From: Datisca glomerata
Taxonomy: Eukaryota > Streptophyta > Magnoliopsida > Cucurbitales > Datiscaceae
Length of the DNA: 64,000 nucleotides
Assembly (NCBI GenBank): GCA_003255025.1
Contig: QANY01007467.1
Span: 248,001 to 312,000, forward strand
Direction: 5' to 3'
In this document: piece after piece, positions 1-12,400 of the stretch
Numbering within the stretch: position 1 is the first letter of the stretch
Layout of the letters: every line of letters begins with the position of its first letter
Program-made: the position numbers and the translations under genes
The notes under the pieces: model-generated
Seen by the model: only the letters and a program-made list of their open reading frames with translations
Told to the model about the DNA's origin: nothing
The model's database searches: none

Positions 1-174
1 GAGTGTTGAAATATTGTCCAACATTGCTTGGTTTTTGTCCATCTATGCTGGTTAAAAGAACTTAATGTATATCTCCCTAACACCTAGGTTTTAAGGTTTG
101 ATATGTTTAGACTTTTCAGTTGTTTCAACTAAATTCTCAGTACTATCCTATCTAAGGTACATTTCTCAATATTA

Positions 175-205
175 CTAGGCGGTGGCACGTGTTTCGCACG
201 TGCGT
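175..205 (-). mobile_element. Helitron-like 3' terminus
   Basis: Read on the minus strand there is a short GC-rich hairpin (arms 197-203 and 185-191, loop of 5) followed about 6 bases later by CTAG and then a T. A terminal hairpin just upstream of CTRR and insertion next to T are the known signature of plant Helitron 3' ends. The body would lie to the right, towards higher coordinates. The 5' end (TC start) and any Rep/helicase protein are not recognised, so this would be a non-autonomous element. Short palindromes of this kind also occur by chance. Confidence 0.45.
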
Positions 206-2679
206 GGTCATTATAGTGTCGTTATGTAGGTACTTGGACAATTTTCTGTAGTAATAGTATTTTTCGTATAGACATATATAATGAGAGTTGAAACAATAAC
301 TATTAATAATTCTACATTGGTCACATGAAGAAAACATATAATAACACACATAATTCATTATATTTATATATTATGTGTGTGATTTATTTACATTGAGATG
401 AACAAGTTACATAAACGTGCATTAAGGACAACCAACTTTATCTTATAAAAAATTTGATTGAAGGTCATAAAACATTAAGAAATATCAACGTATAGTATTG
501 TCTAATTGTATTTTTTATGACCCACTTACGATCTTTGAAGTATAAAACCTAATAATCAATGAGCTTATGTGCTTAGTTGAACTACCTTAATCCACCTCTA
601 ATAGTGAAGCCTTAATTTTCCAGTTGGTTCTTATAACGGGAAAAACAAGAATGAAGATTTTAAAGCGAATAATATAATTCATGTACTTATTTTAAGTAAA
701 AAGGGAAGAAACTTATTTTCTCTAAAGAAGTAATAGGAAGATTACCTTGTTCATAAAAACTTAATAACTGTAAAATACATGCATATGAAAGTGATCCACT
801 AACATTTCGATGATTACCTTCATATAAAAGTTAATATTGTAAAATACTCAGCAGACATCTCATGTTATATATATACAGCATTAACATCCAATTCAGATCT
901 ATCTGTTAACATCGTAGATCACAGTTAAATTCTTACAAGGTTCCATACGAAAAGTTAAAACTGATAGTAAACCAAGACAAATCATATATGGAAACTTAAT
1001 AGCTACAAATTAAAGCATTTTCTGCAAATTCAAACGTATACAAAATGGACTCGACACAATAGACAACTGACGGTTGATGAGAAAGTAATATTAAAAAAAT
1101 TAGAACTGGACAAATTCCATAACTCCACCATTTATCTCCATCTCGATTCTACATCAAATTAAAATAAGGAGAGAGTCATAACCAGTAGTAGTAAATTCAA
1201 GGATTCAAAGACGGAATAAATAATAAAAAACCACAAAACCAACCACAACTATATGATACAAAAGGCATACCCCTAATAAACCAACCAATCTATAGAGAAG
1301 CAATTTTTAAGCACAAAAAGATTCCCAACAACAATGTAAAATGCTGCTCAAGTAAAACCCACCACTGTCGGCAAGCCAAACCTCCTGTCTCATCTCTAAA
1401 ATTGAAAAATATAGACATAAATCGTGAATAGTAATTCTTATTTAGGAATTATATACATGGATTATAAAGTTTGAATACTTTCTTTATACATTATCGAAGG
1501 GAAAGACTTACCAAGGATTAGCTGTCATTTCCATCTTCTAAACTCCTGTCCCAAATCTCTTCTCTCAATGTGAAATCCACATGCAGTGCGTTTTCAAGCT
1601 TGGGATTCTTTCGCATATCACTTCTCCTTGCTCAAATATTTAGAAATCCAACATAACGGTCTCTAAACACAAAAATAAGCAAGAAAAATCATGAGATAAA
1701 GTCATACAAATTATAACTGAACATCAAAAGAAATTCCAAAGCATAAGATGAGAAATCAAAATAAAATGAATAAAACATATTAAAATTGTAAACATCACAC
1801 CCAAGGCATACAAAAAATCTCAAAGCTATACAAAGAACAATCAATAAGAACAACTAATGAATGATTAAGAACATAATCTAAAATAGAAAGAACCATTGAA
1901 AATTTTTATCAGAAACATTTTAACAGTCTAACCAAAATATGTTTAATTAGAAACATTTCAGTCAACGATGAAAATAAATCATAGAGATGTATAATATATT
2001 AAAATTGTTGTAAAGATGTTTAATCTAAATCTCTAAGCAACAAACAAAGAAACTAACAAAGCAAAAAGCTAGTAAAAATACAACGAGTTGACTGAGAAGT
2101 AATACATAAGAAAAATAAGAATTTAAGCACGTAATTTTTTATTTCGAGATTCAATCAACTCGAAAAAAAAGGATAATATCTCGTATCAAAATAAATTAAG
2201 ATAAATAGTGAATCTATTTTAATATCAAACAACAAATGATTATTAAAAATGACATAATTCAACAATATAAGCATGTTAGAATTAAAAAATCATTACACAG
2301 CGAACTACCACAAAACACAAGAGAAACTAATCACATAACATAAGACGATAAAAGAAAATAAAAATCATCTGAGAGAAGGGAAAAAATTCAAAAAATAAAT
2401 CAAATCAATGAATATGCAACTGAATGAGAACACATAGAAATCACACTAAATTTTGATTCTAAACAACACAATCAATAAGTATGCAGACAAATTCTCGTTT
2501 AACCTCACATGCCCTCACATAGTAATATGAAATATGTTATGTTTAGAAATTGGTATATAAAAAAGGAAATTTTTATGATGCTGGGAAGAAATTCTCGGCA
2601 TCCATGTTGGGCCATTGTGGCCCTTAGATTACATTTGGAGTACTCTGGGCACACAAAGCCCAGCATATAATATTTTTTT
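206..2679. other. AT-rich spacer, no gene seen
   Basis: Strongly AT-rich DNA with homopolymer runs and stops in all frames. The few short ORFs have no recognisable motif and low-complexity composition. If the terminus at 175 is a real Helitron end, part of this stretch is Helitron body. Confidence 0.6.
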
Positions 2680-3835
2680 TGATTCACCAAATACGTAGTG
2701 ATGTTCACCAAATACATACTGAGATCACCAAAAATGTTCTGTGGTTCAGCAAATACGTACAAATTAATAATTTTAGAGGGGTTCATCAAATTTGTACTGG
2801 GTTTCACCAAATACGTAGTGGGGTTCATCAATTACGTAGCGTAGTTCACTAAATATGTATAAAATAATAATTCTTGAAGGGGTTCACCAAATACGTACTG
2901 AGGTTCACAATTATGTAATGGGGTTCACCAAATACGTACAAATTAATAATTCTTGAAGGGATTCACCATATATGTAGTGAGGTTCACCAAATACATACAA
3001 ATTAATAATTCTTCGAGGGGTTCACCAAATACGTACTGGAGTTCACTAAATACGTACTAGGGTTCACCAATTACATACAAAAGTTCACCAATTACACAGT
3101 GGGGTTCACCAAATAAGTACAAATTAATAATTCTTAGAGGGGTTCACCAAATAAGTACAAATTAAAAATTCTTAGAGGGGTTCACCAAATACATAGTGAG
3201 ATTCACCAATTACGTATTGGAGTTCACCAATTACTTACTGGGGTTTACCAATTATGTAGTTGGATTCACCAAATACGTACAAATTAATAATTCTTGGAGG
3301 GGTTCACCAATTACGTACTGAGGTTCACCAAATACATACAAATAATAATTCTTTGAGGGGTTCACAAATACGTATTGGGGTTCACCAATTACGTACTGGG
3401 GTTCACTAATTACGTACAAATTAGTAATTCTTTGAGGGGTTTTTTGACAAAAAAAATAGTTCTTAAAGGGGTTCACCAAATACGTACTAGAGTTCACCAA
3501 TTACGTACTTAGATTTACTAATTACGTACTGGGGCTCACTAAATACGTACAAATTAATAATTTCTATAGGGGTTCATTAAATACGTACTAGGGTTCACCA
3601 AATATGTACTGGGGTTCACCAAATACGTACAACTTAATAATTTTTGGAGGGGTTCACCAAATACATATTGGGGTTCATCAAGTACGTATTGGAATTCACC
3701 AAATATGTATTGAGATTCACCAAATACGTTTAAAGTTCACCAAATATGTATTAGGTGAACCCAAAATAAATGAATATTTAAATTTTGGTGAACCCATGGA
3801 GAATTTGTTGTACCCCAACACGTAATTGGTGAACA
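2680..3835. repeat. Minisatellite of ~20-bp TTCACCAAATACGTAC-type units
   Basis: Dozens of imperfect copies of a unit built around TTCACCAAATACGTAC plus a G-rich spacer (ctggg or agtgggg) follow each other. They are interspersed with a longer variant that adds an AT-rich tail of the type aaattaataattcttgagg. The array therefore has a short unit of about 20 bp and a higher-order unit of about 40-60 bp. In the last ~100 bp (from about 3750) the motif appears in reverse orientation (GGTGAAC), so the array ends in an inverted portion. Short ORFs across it are translations of the repeat, not genes. Confidence 0.9.
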
Positions 3836-4040
3836 CCTAAAGCCTAATCGCCATACCTAATAGGCGAATCGCCTATCCCTAAACGTCATTCTGAAAGTGC
3901 TAATCGCATCGTCAAAGTCAAGCGCTAGTTTTATGCCTCAAATCATCTGTTTCATTCTTAAACGCCATGTATTATAGGCGATCGCTAGTCTCCCTCCCAA
4001 TCGCCATTTATACGGCTCTAATCGTCATTCTTCACAATCA
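3836..4040. repeat. Degenerate GGCGATT/AATCGCC repeat cluster
   Basis: Directly after the minisatellite the heptamers AATCGCC and GGCGATT and close variants recur in both orientations (around 3847, 3864, 3872, 3978 and 4000). The cluster stands out from the AT-rich surroundings. It looks like a second, more decayed tandem/inverted repeat family; its function is unknown. Confidence 0.5.
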
Positions 4041-4980
4041 ACTGTATAATTGATATTTTTATAATTATTACCGTAAACTAGGAAAATCATTGATAAAAAT
4101 AGAAAAAAATCGTTATTTCAATGCAAATATTCATGATACTCACTTATTATGTGATATTAGAATGGATTAATTAAGGATTTCTGAAAAAATTGAACACTTA
4201 ATCATAAACTCGATAAAAGTTGTCATTGATAATGTTGTGCTTTTGTAACAAGTATCGAGCGAGACGGGTTTTCACCAAATATAATTATATGTCGTGATGT
4301 TATGATGGTCGGTAAATCATATTCATAGTTTTATGAACACATATAACCTTTAAGGTCGGATTTTATTGTTAAATTGAGCATATCCGCTAAAAAGTTTGAA
4401 ATTAAATATTAAAATTTGAAATTTAATCTTATATTTTATAAAATACCCCATATTTTTTGAAAAATAACCCTTTACATTTTAATTAATTTATAACCCTATA
4501 AATTTAATTTTCAAATATAACCTTTTTTCTTATCAAAATTAACCCCAACATTAAAAAACTCCTTTGCACTTACTCTTAAAAATTCGATACCCACCCTTCC
4601 CTCTAATGCTGTATTTGCAATACATATTTGGATCCATCTCCAATTTGTATTAGTTTGTGGTGTCTGGTGGTTGTGCAATTAATAAGGGTAATTACTCCTC
4701 ATAAACTATCCTTAAAAATCATATATTCACTCAACTAAACACATCCTCACTTTGTTTGCATTATCTAATTTTCAACTCCAACTAAGTGATCGGCTACACC
4801 GAAAAGGTAATGTTTGTTTAGTTTTCTTTAATTTTTTTAAGATTAGGCATATTCAAATATGAGTCATCATGAAGTATCTATAAACTTGGGTGAAACGAGT
4901 ACGTGATCGAGTTCATCCACATTAGCAAGCTTGTGAAATGAGGATGTCATTGGTGAAAGATTGATACGTTACAAGAGGCT
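4041..4980. other. AT-rich spacer carrying an inverted copy of a transposase fragment
   Basis: No gene is seen. Positions 4611-4646 are an exact 36-base reverse complement of 5503-5538 inside the downstream FAR1/MULE pseudogene, so a small piece of that coding region has been duplicated upstream in inverted orientation. The rest is AT-rich with no recognisable signal. Confidence 0.6.
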
Positions 4981-4989
4981 GGAGATTTC

Positions 4990-7266
4990 TATTATACATA
5001 TGTAGTTGATGTTGGGTTCAGTGTATGGAAAGATGATAAACGTAAGAACAGATAGGGAGAAACTATGCTACGGAGATTGGTTTGCTCAAAAGAAGGAACT
5101 CGGGAGAAAAAATTATATGGGCAGAGAGGACACCAAGGGAGAACCAAGAGGCTTGACAAGGATGGATTGTCGTGCTTGTTTTAGGGTGAACTTGGATAAG
5201 AAGACAAAAATGGGTCTTTAAAGTTTTTGAAGCTAAGTGCAACCATCCCACCGCCTCATCACAGGACGTGCCCTTTCTTCGATCCAATAGAGCAGTGAAT
5301 GAAGTGGACATGGCTCAGGCAACATGATTGTACAATGTTGGTGTAAGTCTAAGCCAAGTGTTTGATTACATGGCCGACCAAGTAGGTGGTTATGAAATTG
5401 TGGGGTTCTTACGGACGGATCTCTACAAAAAGATGGAGAAGCAGTGAAAAGCACAGGTAATCGAAACTGAATCAGAGGAAACTATTGCTTTTTTTTACTG
5501 TAAAATTGGAGATGGATCCAAATATGTATTGCAAATACAACATAGACACGTATATTCGTCTAGCAAATTTGTTTTGGGCAGACTCGATGTGCCAAGTTGA
5601 CTATCACTATTTTAGTGATGTATTGGCGTTCAGTACGATCTACATGATGAATGCATATAAGAAACTGCTGGCAGTTTTCCTTGGCGTGGACAATCACTAC
5701 AAGACCACAGTATTTGGTTGCGCATTATTGATTGATGAGACGTGGAAATCTATCAATGGGTGTTGAGGACTTTCTTGGATGCCATGAAAAACAAGATGCC
5801 TCAATCGGTCATTACATATGGCGATAAGGCAATGCGTAAAGCAGTTATGACGGTCCTCCCCAATTGCACTCATCATCTTTATGTATAGCATCTCGAACGA
5901 AATGCCCAATCAAACATGCACAACCCAGATTTTCTACAGGCATTCAAGAAAGTCATGTTTGACGTACTTAGTTAAGGGGAGTTCGAAGAGGAATGAGATC
6001 GTTTGATAGAGTATTTCAACCTCAGGAAAAACAAATGGGTACAACGGATGTATGTGAAGCGTGAACGTTGGGAAGAGGCCTTCCAACATGGAAAATTCTT
6101 TGCTTTCATGAGAACGACGCAACGATCTGAAGGTATGAATGCAGATACATTACTAATTCATTGAATGTCAATCTAAACTATTTGAGTTTGTTCTACAATT
6201 TGATTGGGCATTGGAACGTATTTGACACGATGAGAGGTTAGACGATTTCAAGTTGACAAATGAAACGCATGCGCTTCAGACTCACTTACGTGCGTTAGAG
6301 CAACACGCGGGAAATGTGTTCACGCAAAAACTATTTAAAGGTGTGCGTAAGGAGATAATGGGTGAAGCGGTTTTATAATTTGTTCTCTGACACATGATGA
6401 GGAGGCTCAAAGTTATTCGTTGGTCGAGTTTGGGGTGCGGCATGACTCATACATAGTGACACGAAACCAAAAACTTGATACGCTCAAGTGCAGTTGTGAC
6501 AAGTTTGAATCAGTGGGGAAAGTTTAAATCAGTGGGGAAAGTTTGAATCATATGTTTACTATTATGAAAGTAGAATATATGCAATAAATCCCAAGCACGA
6601 GCATACCAGACCAGTGGTGGATCAGTGTGAAGAGTAATATGCTACCAACTAGGTCAAGCCATTCTTATCTGGATATAGATGAGACAATATTGCTTCCGTA
6701 CAATTTGATCCAACTAGCTGCCAAAAGACTTGCTCACTTTGTGTCAAAGTCAACTGAATGGTGACTCAAGTCAAAATGGAGGTTGAGATGCTTTATGCAA
6801 AATATGAGACCTTGTGGAATGAGAAGGTCACCAATGAACATGATGTGAAGCACGAGGATGGTGTAGAGATTAAAAGAGGCCCCATTGAAGACCCGATAAT
6901 CGTGAATACGAAGGGCAGCCAAGGTGCTAGCTTGAGTAAAGCAGATTAACCACCTGTCAATGTGGCCATTGTAAGAACACTGGACATACCAAACGAACAT
7001 GTCCAAAATTACTGAGCGATGTGCATGCCATGATGTTGGACGATAATAATGATGATCCAGCACCATCTAACATGCAAGATGCACACGCGACATGGGTCTC
7101 CAAACAAGGTGCATCCCCATTCAATGTGCAAGGTGCGAACACATTCAATGTGCAAGGTGCGTACCCATTTGACCTATTTGCATATCCACCACCATTCAAC
7201 GCACAAGGTGGGTACCATATGTACAACATCCCATACTGGTATAATTTTTTGTATCCTCCATCGTAG
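4990..7266 (+). pseudogene. Degenerate FAR1/FRS-type MULE transposase
   Basis: Joined loosely over several frames, this region follows the order of FAR1/FHY3-FRS proteins and MULE transposases. First comes a FAR1-type N-terminal zinc cluster (about 5080-5300, with LTRMDCRACFRV and a Cys/His pair in KCNHP). Next is the transposase core (about 5500-5930, with RLANLFWADS, the VFGCALLIDET stretch and ITYGDKAM). Then follow the helical insertion and C-terminal part (about 5930-6400) and a weak SWIM-like region with an IPS..Q.W motif near 6600. Last is a CCHC knuckle (CGHCKNTGHTKRTC, about 6958-7010) with a tail rich in FNVQGA repeats. Many stops and frameshifts (for example after residue 93 of the core ORF starting at 5485) show it is dead. 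In the family the core is an RNase H-fold DDE nuclease that moves Mutator-like DNA; domesticated FAR1 acts as a transcription factor. Terminal inverted repeats were not found. Confidence 0.75.
6500..6551 (+). repeat. Short tandem repeat of ~22 bp inside the transposase relic
   Basis: The phrase gtttgaatcagtggggaaa is repeated with small changes three times in a row. It is a local slippage duplication within the pseudogene and adds to its frame damage. Confidence 0.7.
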
Positions 7267-7590
7267 TAAATGTACATTTTGGTATTAACTTGCTTTCATA
7301 GTTTTTTGAGAATGTTAATATACAAATATTTATAAACCTGCTTATTTATAACAATACACAATAATTCTGCAACATCTACTTATTTATAACTGTACAAAAT
7401 AATTCTCCAACATCTATTTTATTATCATTGTACACGATAACTTACGAAAACCTCTTTTATTTATTGTTGTACATAATAATATAAAAAATATTTTTGTCAT
7501 CCTTGTACACAATAACTTACAAAAATATATTTATCTTCACTATACACAATAATCATTTACAAAAGACGACACAATAATGTCTACTTGGAG
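7267..7590. repeat. Degenerate ~57-bp AT-rich tandem repeat
   Basis: Several imperfect copies of a block containing (T)GTACACAATAACTTACAAAA plus TATTTAT-type sequence recur between about 7330 and 7580. It has no coding potential and lies between the transposase relic and the hairpin. Confidence 0.55.
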
Positions 7591-7655
7591 GGATGCTCGA
7601 CCAAGATAGGCCTAAAATCCCAATTCTATCCAAAACTCACCCATTTTTTATTTTT

Positions 7656-7810
7656 GAGAAATTCTATGAGCTAGAGGTTATTAAAGCAGACAATAACAAT
7701 GGGGTAATAAATTTCAAAGTGTACAAAGATATCTCTCTTGAATTGGCTTTGAAATTTATTGCACCATCATTATTGTCTTCTTCAATAACCTCTAGCTCAC
7801 CGAATTTCTC
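7656..7810. repeat. Hairpin: 64-bp inverted arms, 27-bp loop
   Basis: The arm at 7656-7719 and the reverse complement of 7747-7810 match at most positions (roughly 80-85% by eye), separated by 27 bases. Both strands are therefore open in similar reading frames and give look-alike peptides (KFYELEVI on one strand, KFGELEVI on the other), which is an effect of the palindrome, not two genes. Size and shape fit a foldback MITE fragment or a young MIRNA/siRNA hairpin gene. No target-site duplication was identified. Confidence 0.8.
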
Positions 7811-7876
7811 ACAAATGGCAAATGCGCGAATGTTTGAAGAAGAACATAAAAAATAGGACACAATAATGTAATACAA

Positions 7877-8110
7877 TATTATCTATCCCTTCATTTTTGT
7901 CCTTTTCTCAAGCCCTTGCTTTAAAGTAGGACTCGTCTTCAGTGGTAGCCGAGTGTCTGAGACAGATGAGTTCCTATTATAAAATCGATCAACACTATCA
8001 TGTAACGTATCATACAAGATGTTTCAAGGATGGTTGACGATCTTCAACAAAATATTACATCGAAGATCATACAATTTATACCTCCTGCAAAAATATTTCC
8101 AATATTCAAC
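7877..8110. other. Spacer, no feature seen
   Basis: AT-rich sequence with stops in every frame and no motif recognised. Confidence 0.5.
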
Positions 8111-8600
8111 AAACTATCATACACCTCAACAACGACAACCATAAACGAGTAACTCCAGAACAATCGGAAAATTCCCAATTACATAACTAAAAGAACCCTA
8201 ACTCTAAAATAAAACAAAATAGAAAACATAGCTGTAATGTTTGAATATTCACCAAACTATCAAACACCTCAACAAATTCAATAATAACAATCACAAATGA
8301 GCAAATTCACAACAATTAGAAAAATCCCAATTACATAACTAAAAGTACCCAACTAAAATAAAAATAGAAAACGAGATGCTCTAAGGCTTGAATATTCACA
8401 AAGACTATCATACATCTCAACAAATTCAATACTGGAAGGCACTCTAGAACAATCAGAAAAATCCCAACTACATAACTAAAGGAACCCTAACAAATTATAA
8501 GTAATGACAACCATAAATTAGCAAATCCAAAACAATCAAAAAATTCTCAATTATAGAACTAAAAGAACCCGAAACTATAACAAACAAAAAATAAAGCTCT
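8110..8600. repeat. Degenerate tandem repeat, period about 85-150 bp
   Basis: The phrase CCCAATTACATAACTAAAAG and its flanks (agaacaatcagaaaat before, aaccctaac after) recur near 8173, 8328, 8466 and 8547. Other shared blocks such as atcatacacctcaacaaattcaataa lie between them. The copies are diverged and of unequal length, so this is an old tandem array or a multiply duplicated transposon fragment. Confidence 0.65.
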
Positions 8601-9080
8601 CGAGTTTAACAAAATGTAAATAATGTCTAACAAATTACCTGGGAACGAAAGTCACGAACAATTTCTGCCATAATGTCATCCGTATATCTCAAGACCTACA
8701 CACCATAATCACTCCTGCAAATGTAATAATAAGTGCATCATTAAAGGGTGAAGGAAACCTAATCAAATTCGTGATCAATGAACTTACCCATTTGATTGGG
8801 TGACCACTTGGGGCGGCCTTGAAATTTTGAATGAGAGAAGGTTATTGGCGGGGGAAATAAATCTATGAGCTTAGGCCCAAATTTCAAGTCCATACTTTTT
8901 AACTATAATTGCATTCACAAAATATAAAAAGGTAATCAATGTCAAAATCACACACGCTATAAAACAAATTACAAGTCATGATAAGTGGTTAGAACATACA
9001 ATCTTTTTGACATTTTTGGTCCGTTTGACGTTAAGTCGACCATCTAGCAACGTGCCCCATACAGTGACTTCCTCGTCCAT

Positions 9081-9480
9081 GCACTACAAAGAAAAAATAC
9101 TACGATAACGGCAAAAAAATGCTATCGTAGGGTTATGATAGTGTTTCTAAAAATACGATGTATACATACATTATAAAAAGTCCAAACCTATGATAGAATT
9201 TTTTAAACGCTATAATAAACCTGTGATAACGTTTAAAAATGCTATGACAACCCTACAATAGCATTCCAAAAATGTTGTCGTTGCTCTATGATACCATTTG
9301 TTAAACGCTATGGTTACTATGCGATAGCATTTTTTGAACACTATTTTTACTCTACCATGGCGTTTTAAATGTTATCGTATATCTTTCATAGCATTTTTAA
9401 AGCTTTAAAATACCTTTGATAGCATTTTTCATGCTATAAAATGTTATAAAACGTGTTGTTACGTTTCGAATAACATGTTG
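9081..9480 (+). mobile_element. CACTA-like transposon terminus with subterminal repeats
   Basis: At 9081 the sequence CACTACAAAGAAAAA resembles the conserved tip of plant CACTA (En/Spm) elements. For the next 400 bp, short motifs of the type ATAGCATTTTT and AAATGCTATCG appear again and again in both orientations, as expected for the subterminal transposase-binding repeats of this superfamily. The opposite end and a TNP2-type transposase were not found; the plus-strand CACTACAAAAGAAAA at 14323 is better explained as the complement of a splice acceptor. The element may be truncated or may be a MITE-like derivative. Confidence 0.5.
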
Positions 9481-12400
9481 TTAATGTTATTAAATATCTT
9501 TGACAACTTTGTTTATTACTTATTCTTGCAATTGTGCAAATATAAAAATAATAACTTTTTAAGAAAATAACAAAATCACATAACGTTTTATTTAATCACT
9601 CAAAATTGTTATAAACTATTGTCCACTAGAAATTATATCTCCAAATGACAAATACATAGTTGATTTTTACATAGAGCAAGCAAAACTAATTTATCCTAAA
9701 GAGAAAGATTAAAATCTCGTATGATTTTAAATCTAATTGTGAAGTTTCAGAAATCAGTGTTGTTGACTGTAGAGACAACATATTGCTTGCTTCTGTTAGC
9801 TTTATTTTGAAAGTCTAATTTCAACTGCAGATTTTTAAATAATCTATAAAAAAGAAATTTATTTATACTACTTGAATGTAGAAAATAGTGTGGAAGAATG
9901 TGATATTCAGTATAATATGGATAAAGGAAGATAAATTAAGTATAAATAGTTATTAAGTGAGAGGTGAGAGGAAACCACATATACAAAAACCAAATACAAG
10001 ATAACAACTATATAGAAATTAAACAGTATTTTTCCAAACACATTTAACAGTAATTACTCTAAAAGTTTTAATTTGTCTTCACATCAAACAATCCTTTAAA
10101 CCCATACCTGAGTATGGAAGACCGGTGGTACTACTTTATGTATACTGAGACTTAAGTGATCCAATGCTACAATACTATTCATTATTAATCTGCAACAATT
10201 GTAAATAAGCATAGTTCCAGGATACCAAAAAATAAAAGTATAATTCAATCTATTTCTACCATAAGTATTTCGAAAACGAAAAAAAAAGCATAAAAGAGAT
10301 GAGAAATCGGAAGAAACTTATAGTTCATGGAAGTGATTTACTAAACCATTTGGTTGAGGATGAACATACCTAAATATATTGTTATTCAACCCATTGTTCT
10401 GGCAGAGAAAGATGGTCAATATCAGTTCTAAGTATAGCAATCGGTACTTCACCTAAAATTACATCAATTATATATCTCTATCAGTATTGGAAATATTTCA
10501 GCCATCTCTTTTAACTGTTAGCCACCAAATAGAATTCTACAACTGCATAATCTATATAATCAATCAAATCAAACCTATGATTAATAACACAGGTAAAACT
10601 AATGATTAATAAACCTAACGTACAAGAACAAACCAAAAATAAGTCAACAGACTCCAACACTCCTCTATGAGGTCCCCCCTAACAGTCCAATCTAACTTTT
10701 GCTTCCTCAGTCCAATCTAAAATTTAGTCTTAGATAAGGCAGAAACTAAAATAGTGCTAGTTAACACATGAAAATTCTCTGGGAAAATCATAATTACGAT
10801 GTTGGCAAAATCAAGAAATTTAACTTTGTTCGAGGAGTATTACTCTAATTTAACTTTTAACTTTATATAGGACCTAAGAGTATTGCTCTAAATATCTATA
10901 GAGCAAGTCTAGATGATTTTGAGACCACATTAATGCAAACAAGATGGTTAACAATCCAACTTATGCGGCTGATGTTGTAACCATCTAATAAACTATTGCT
11001 ACAATTGATTTGAGACCCTTCCACCTTCCTCGTCATCCTTAAGCACAAATGACTAGCCAAAAGAGAAACAAGATAAATGTTATGATAATTGGCCCAATGG
11101 AAATTCTATGAAACGCGTTCATCTCCAAGTGATGGCCATAGGCCCTACCAAACTTTGAATGCATGTTCATAAATATTTAAAGGTTTTAGATTTGTTACGA
11201 AGTTACCAACCGATAGTCCATTACCATTTGCTTTAGCCCATTCTCAAGCAAAATAAATACTGATGATCTCTCAAAATCCTACTTGTCATGCTCAAGCTCC
11301 ATAAAATTTTCCTCAAGAACCCCTACAATAGGTGAAGCAATAAAATAAATAATTGAGGTTATATAATTTATCTTAAGGGAAATAATTATGAAGAATGTAG
11401 ATAGAAGGCATAATACCCACGACGCCATTCCCTTTTGTAGAACCATCACAAGTGACTTTCCAGAATGGCTGAAACAATTGCAATAAATTTGCCGCATTGT
11501 TAGCATTTATATTTAATTTTACACTTCTACACAGGATGCAGAGATCCTATACTATAAGGCCAAAATTATCAAAAAAAAATTAGTGCCACAATTATAATTA
11601 CTGGGCCACCCAAACTGATTTTGAACCTCGAGAATGAATATCAAATGTAGGGATTGAAGTAAAAGCGTAAAGGTTGATGTTGAATATATCCTATATGCTT
11701 GTACGCAAGATAATTTGTAGCAACAGATTAACAAGTTACCATGATGAGACGATTGTTATTGTACACGTTGAAACCACTAACTGAGAGATTAGGCACCTCC
11801 TTTATGAATCCGATGGTTATTTCCACCGTGACCTTAAAAAGAAGACCATGAAATTATAACAAAATCTTAAGACTTAAAAGTCTTTATTAGCTACTAATTT
11901 GAAGAATTTTTTTTATTCCAATTGGCATAGCTAAATACTTTCAAGAAACTACATTTATACACAACATAAACTAGCCAAAAAGCTAAATACTGGTTTGGCA
12001 ACCCCATGGATAAATTATGCTAACTCTCTACATACACAACATAAACTAGCCAAACAGTACAAATGGAAACGTAAGAAAAATTCATAGCTAAATACTGGTT
12101 TGGCAACCCCATGGATAGAAATGCCATATTTTGAGATATAAAATTCACTAAAGCTATATATATAACAGAAAATGAATTTCCCAATGCCCAAGATTTCACT
12201 GAAAAAAACTCTAAAATCCAGGAAAAAATGCAAAATACAAGTAGAGAAAAAAACATATGATATGGCCAGAAAGCTAAAGTCAATGCAGCTATTTTGGGGC
12301 CATCTTTGCTGCAGCTACCATGGTTGCCACTAGCCTGGAGGCTGAGGTCAATGCAACTATTTTTGGGCTCTTTCCACTTTTCCCACCATACCCAAATATG

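Noticed and set aside
2680..3835. CRISPR-like array
   Set aside because: Units are imperfect, spacers are themselves repetitive and the setting is a plant nuclear genome; it is a minisatellite.
7593..7876. Two similar proteins encoded on opposite strands
   Set aside because: The similarity is a by-product of the 64-bp inverted repeat; neither has a recognisable domain.
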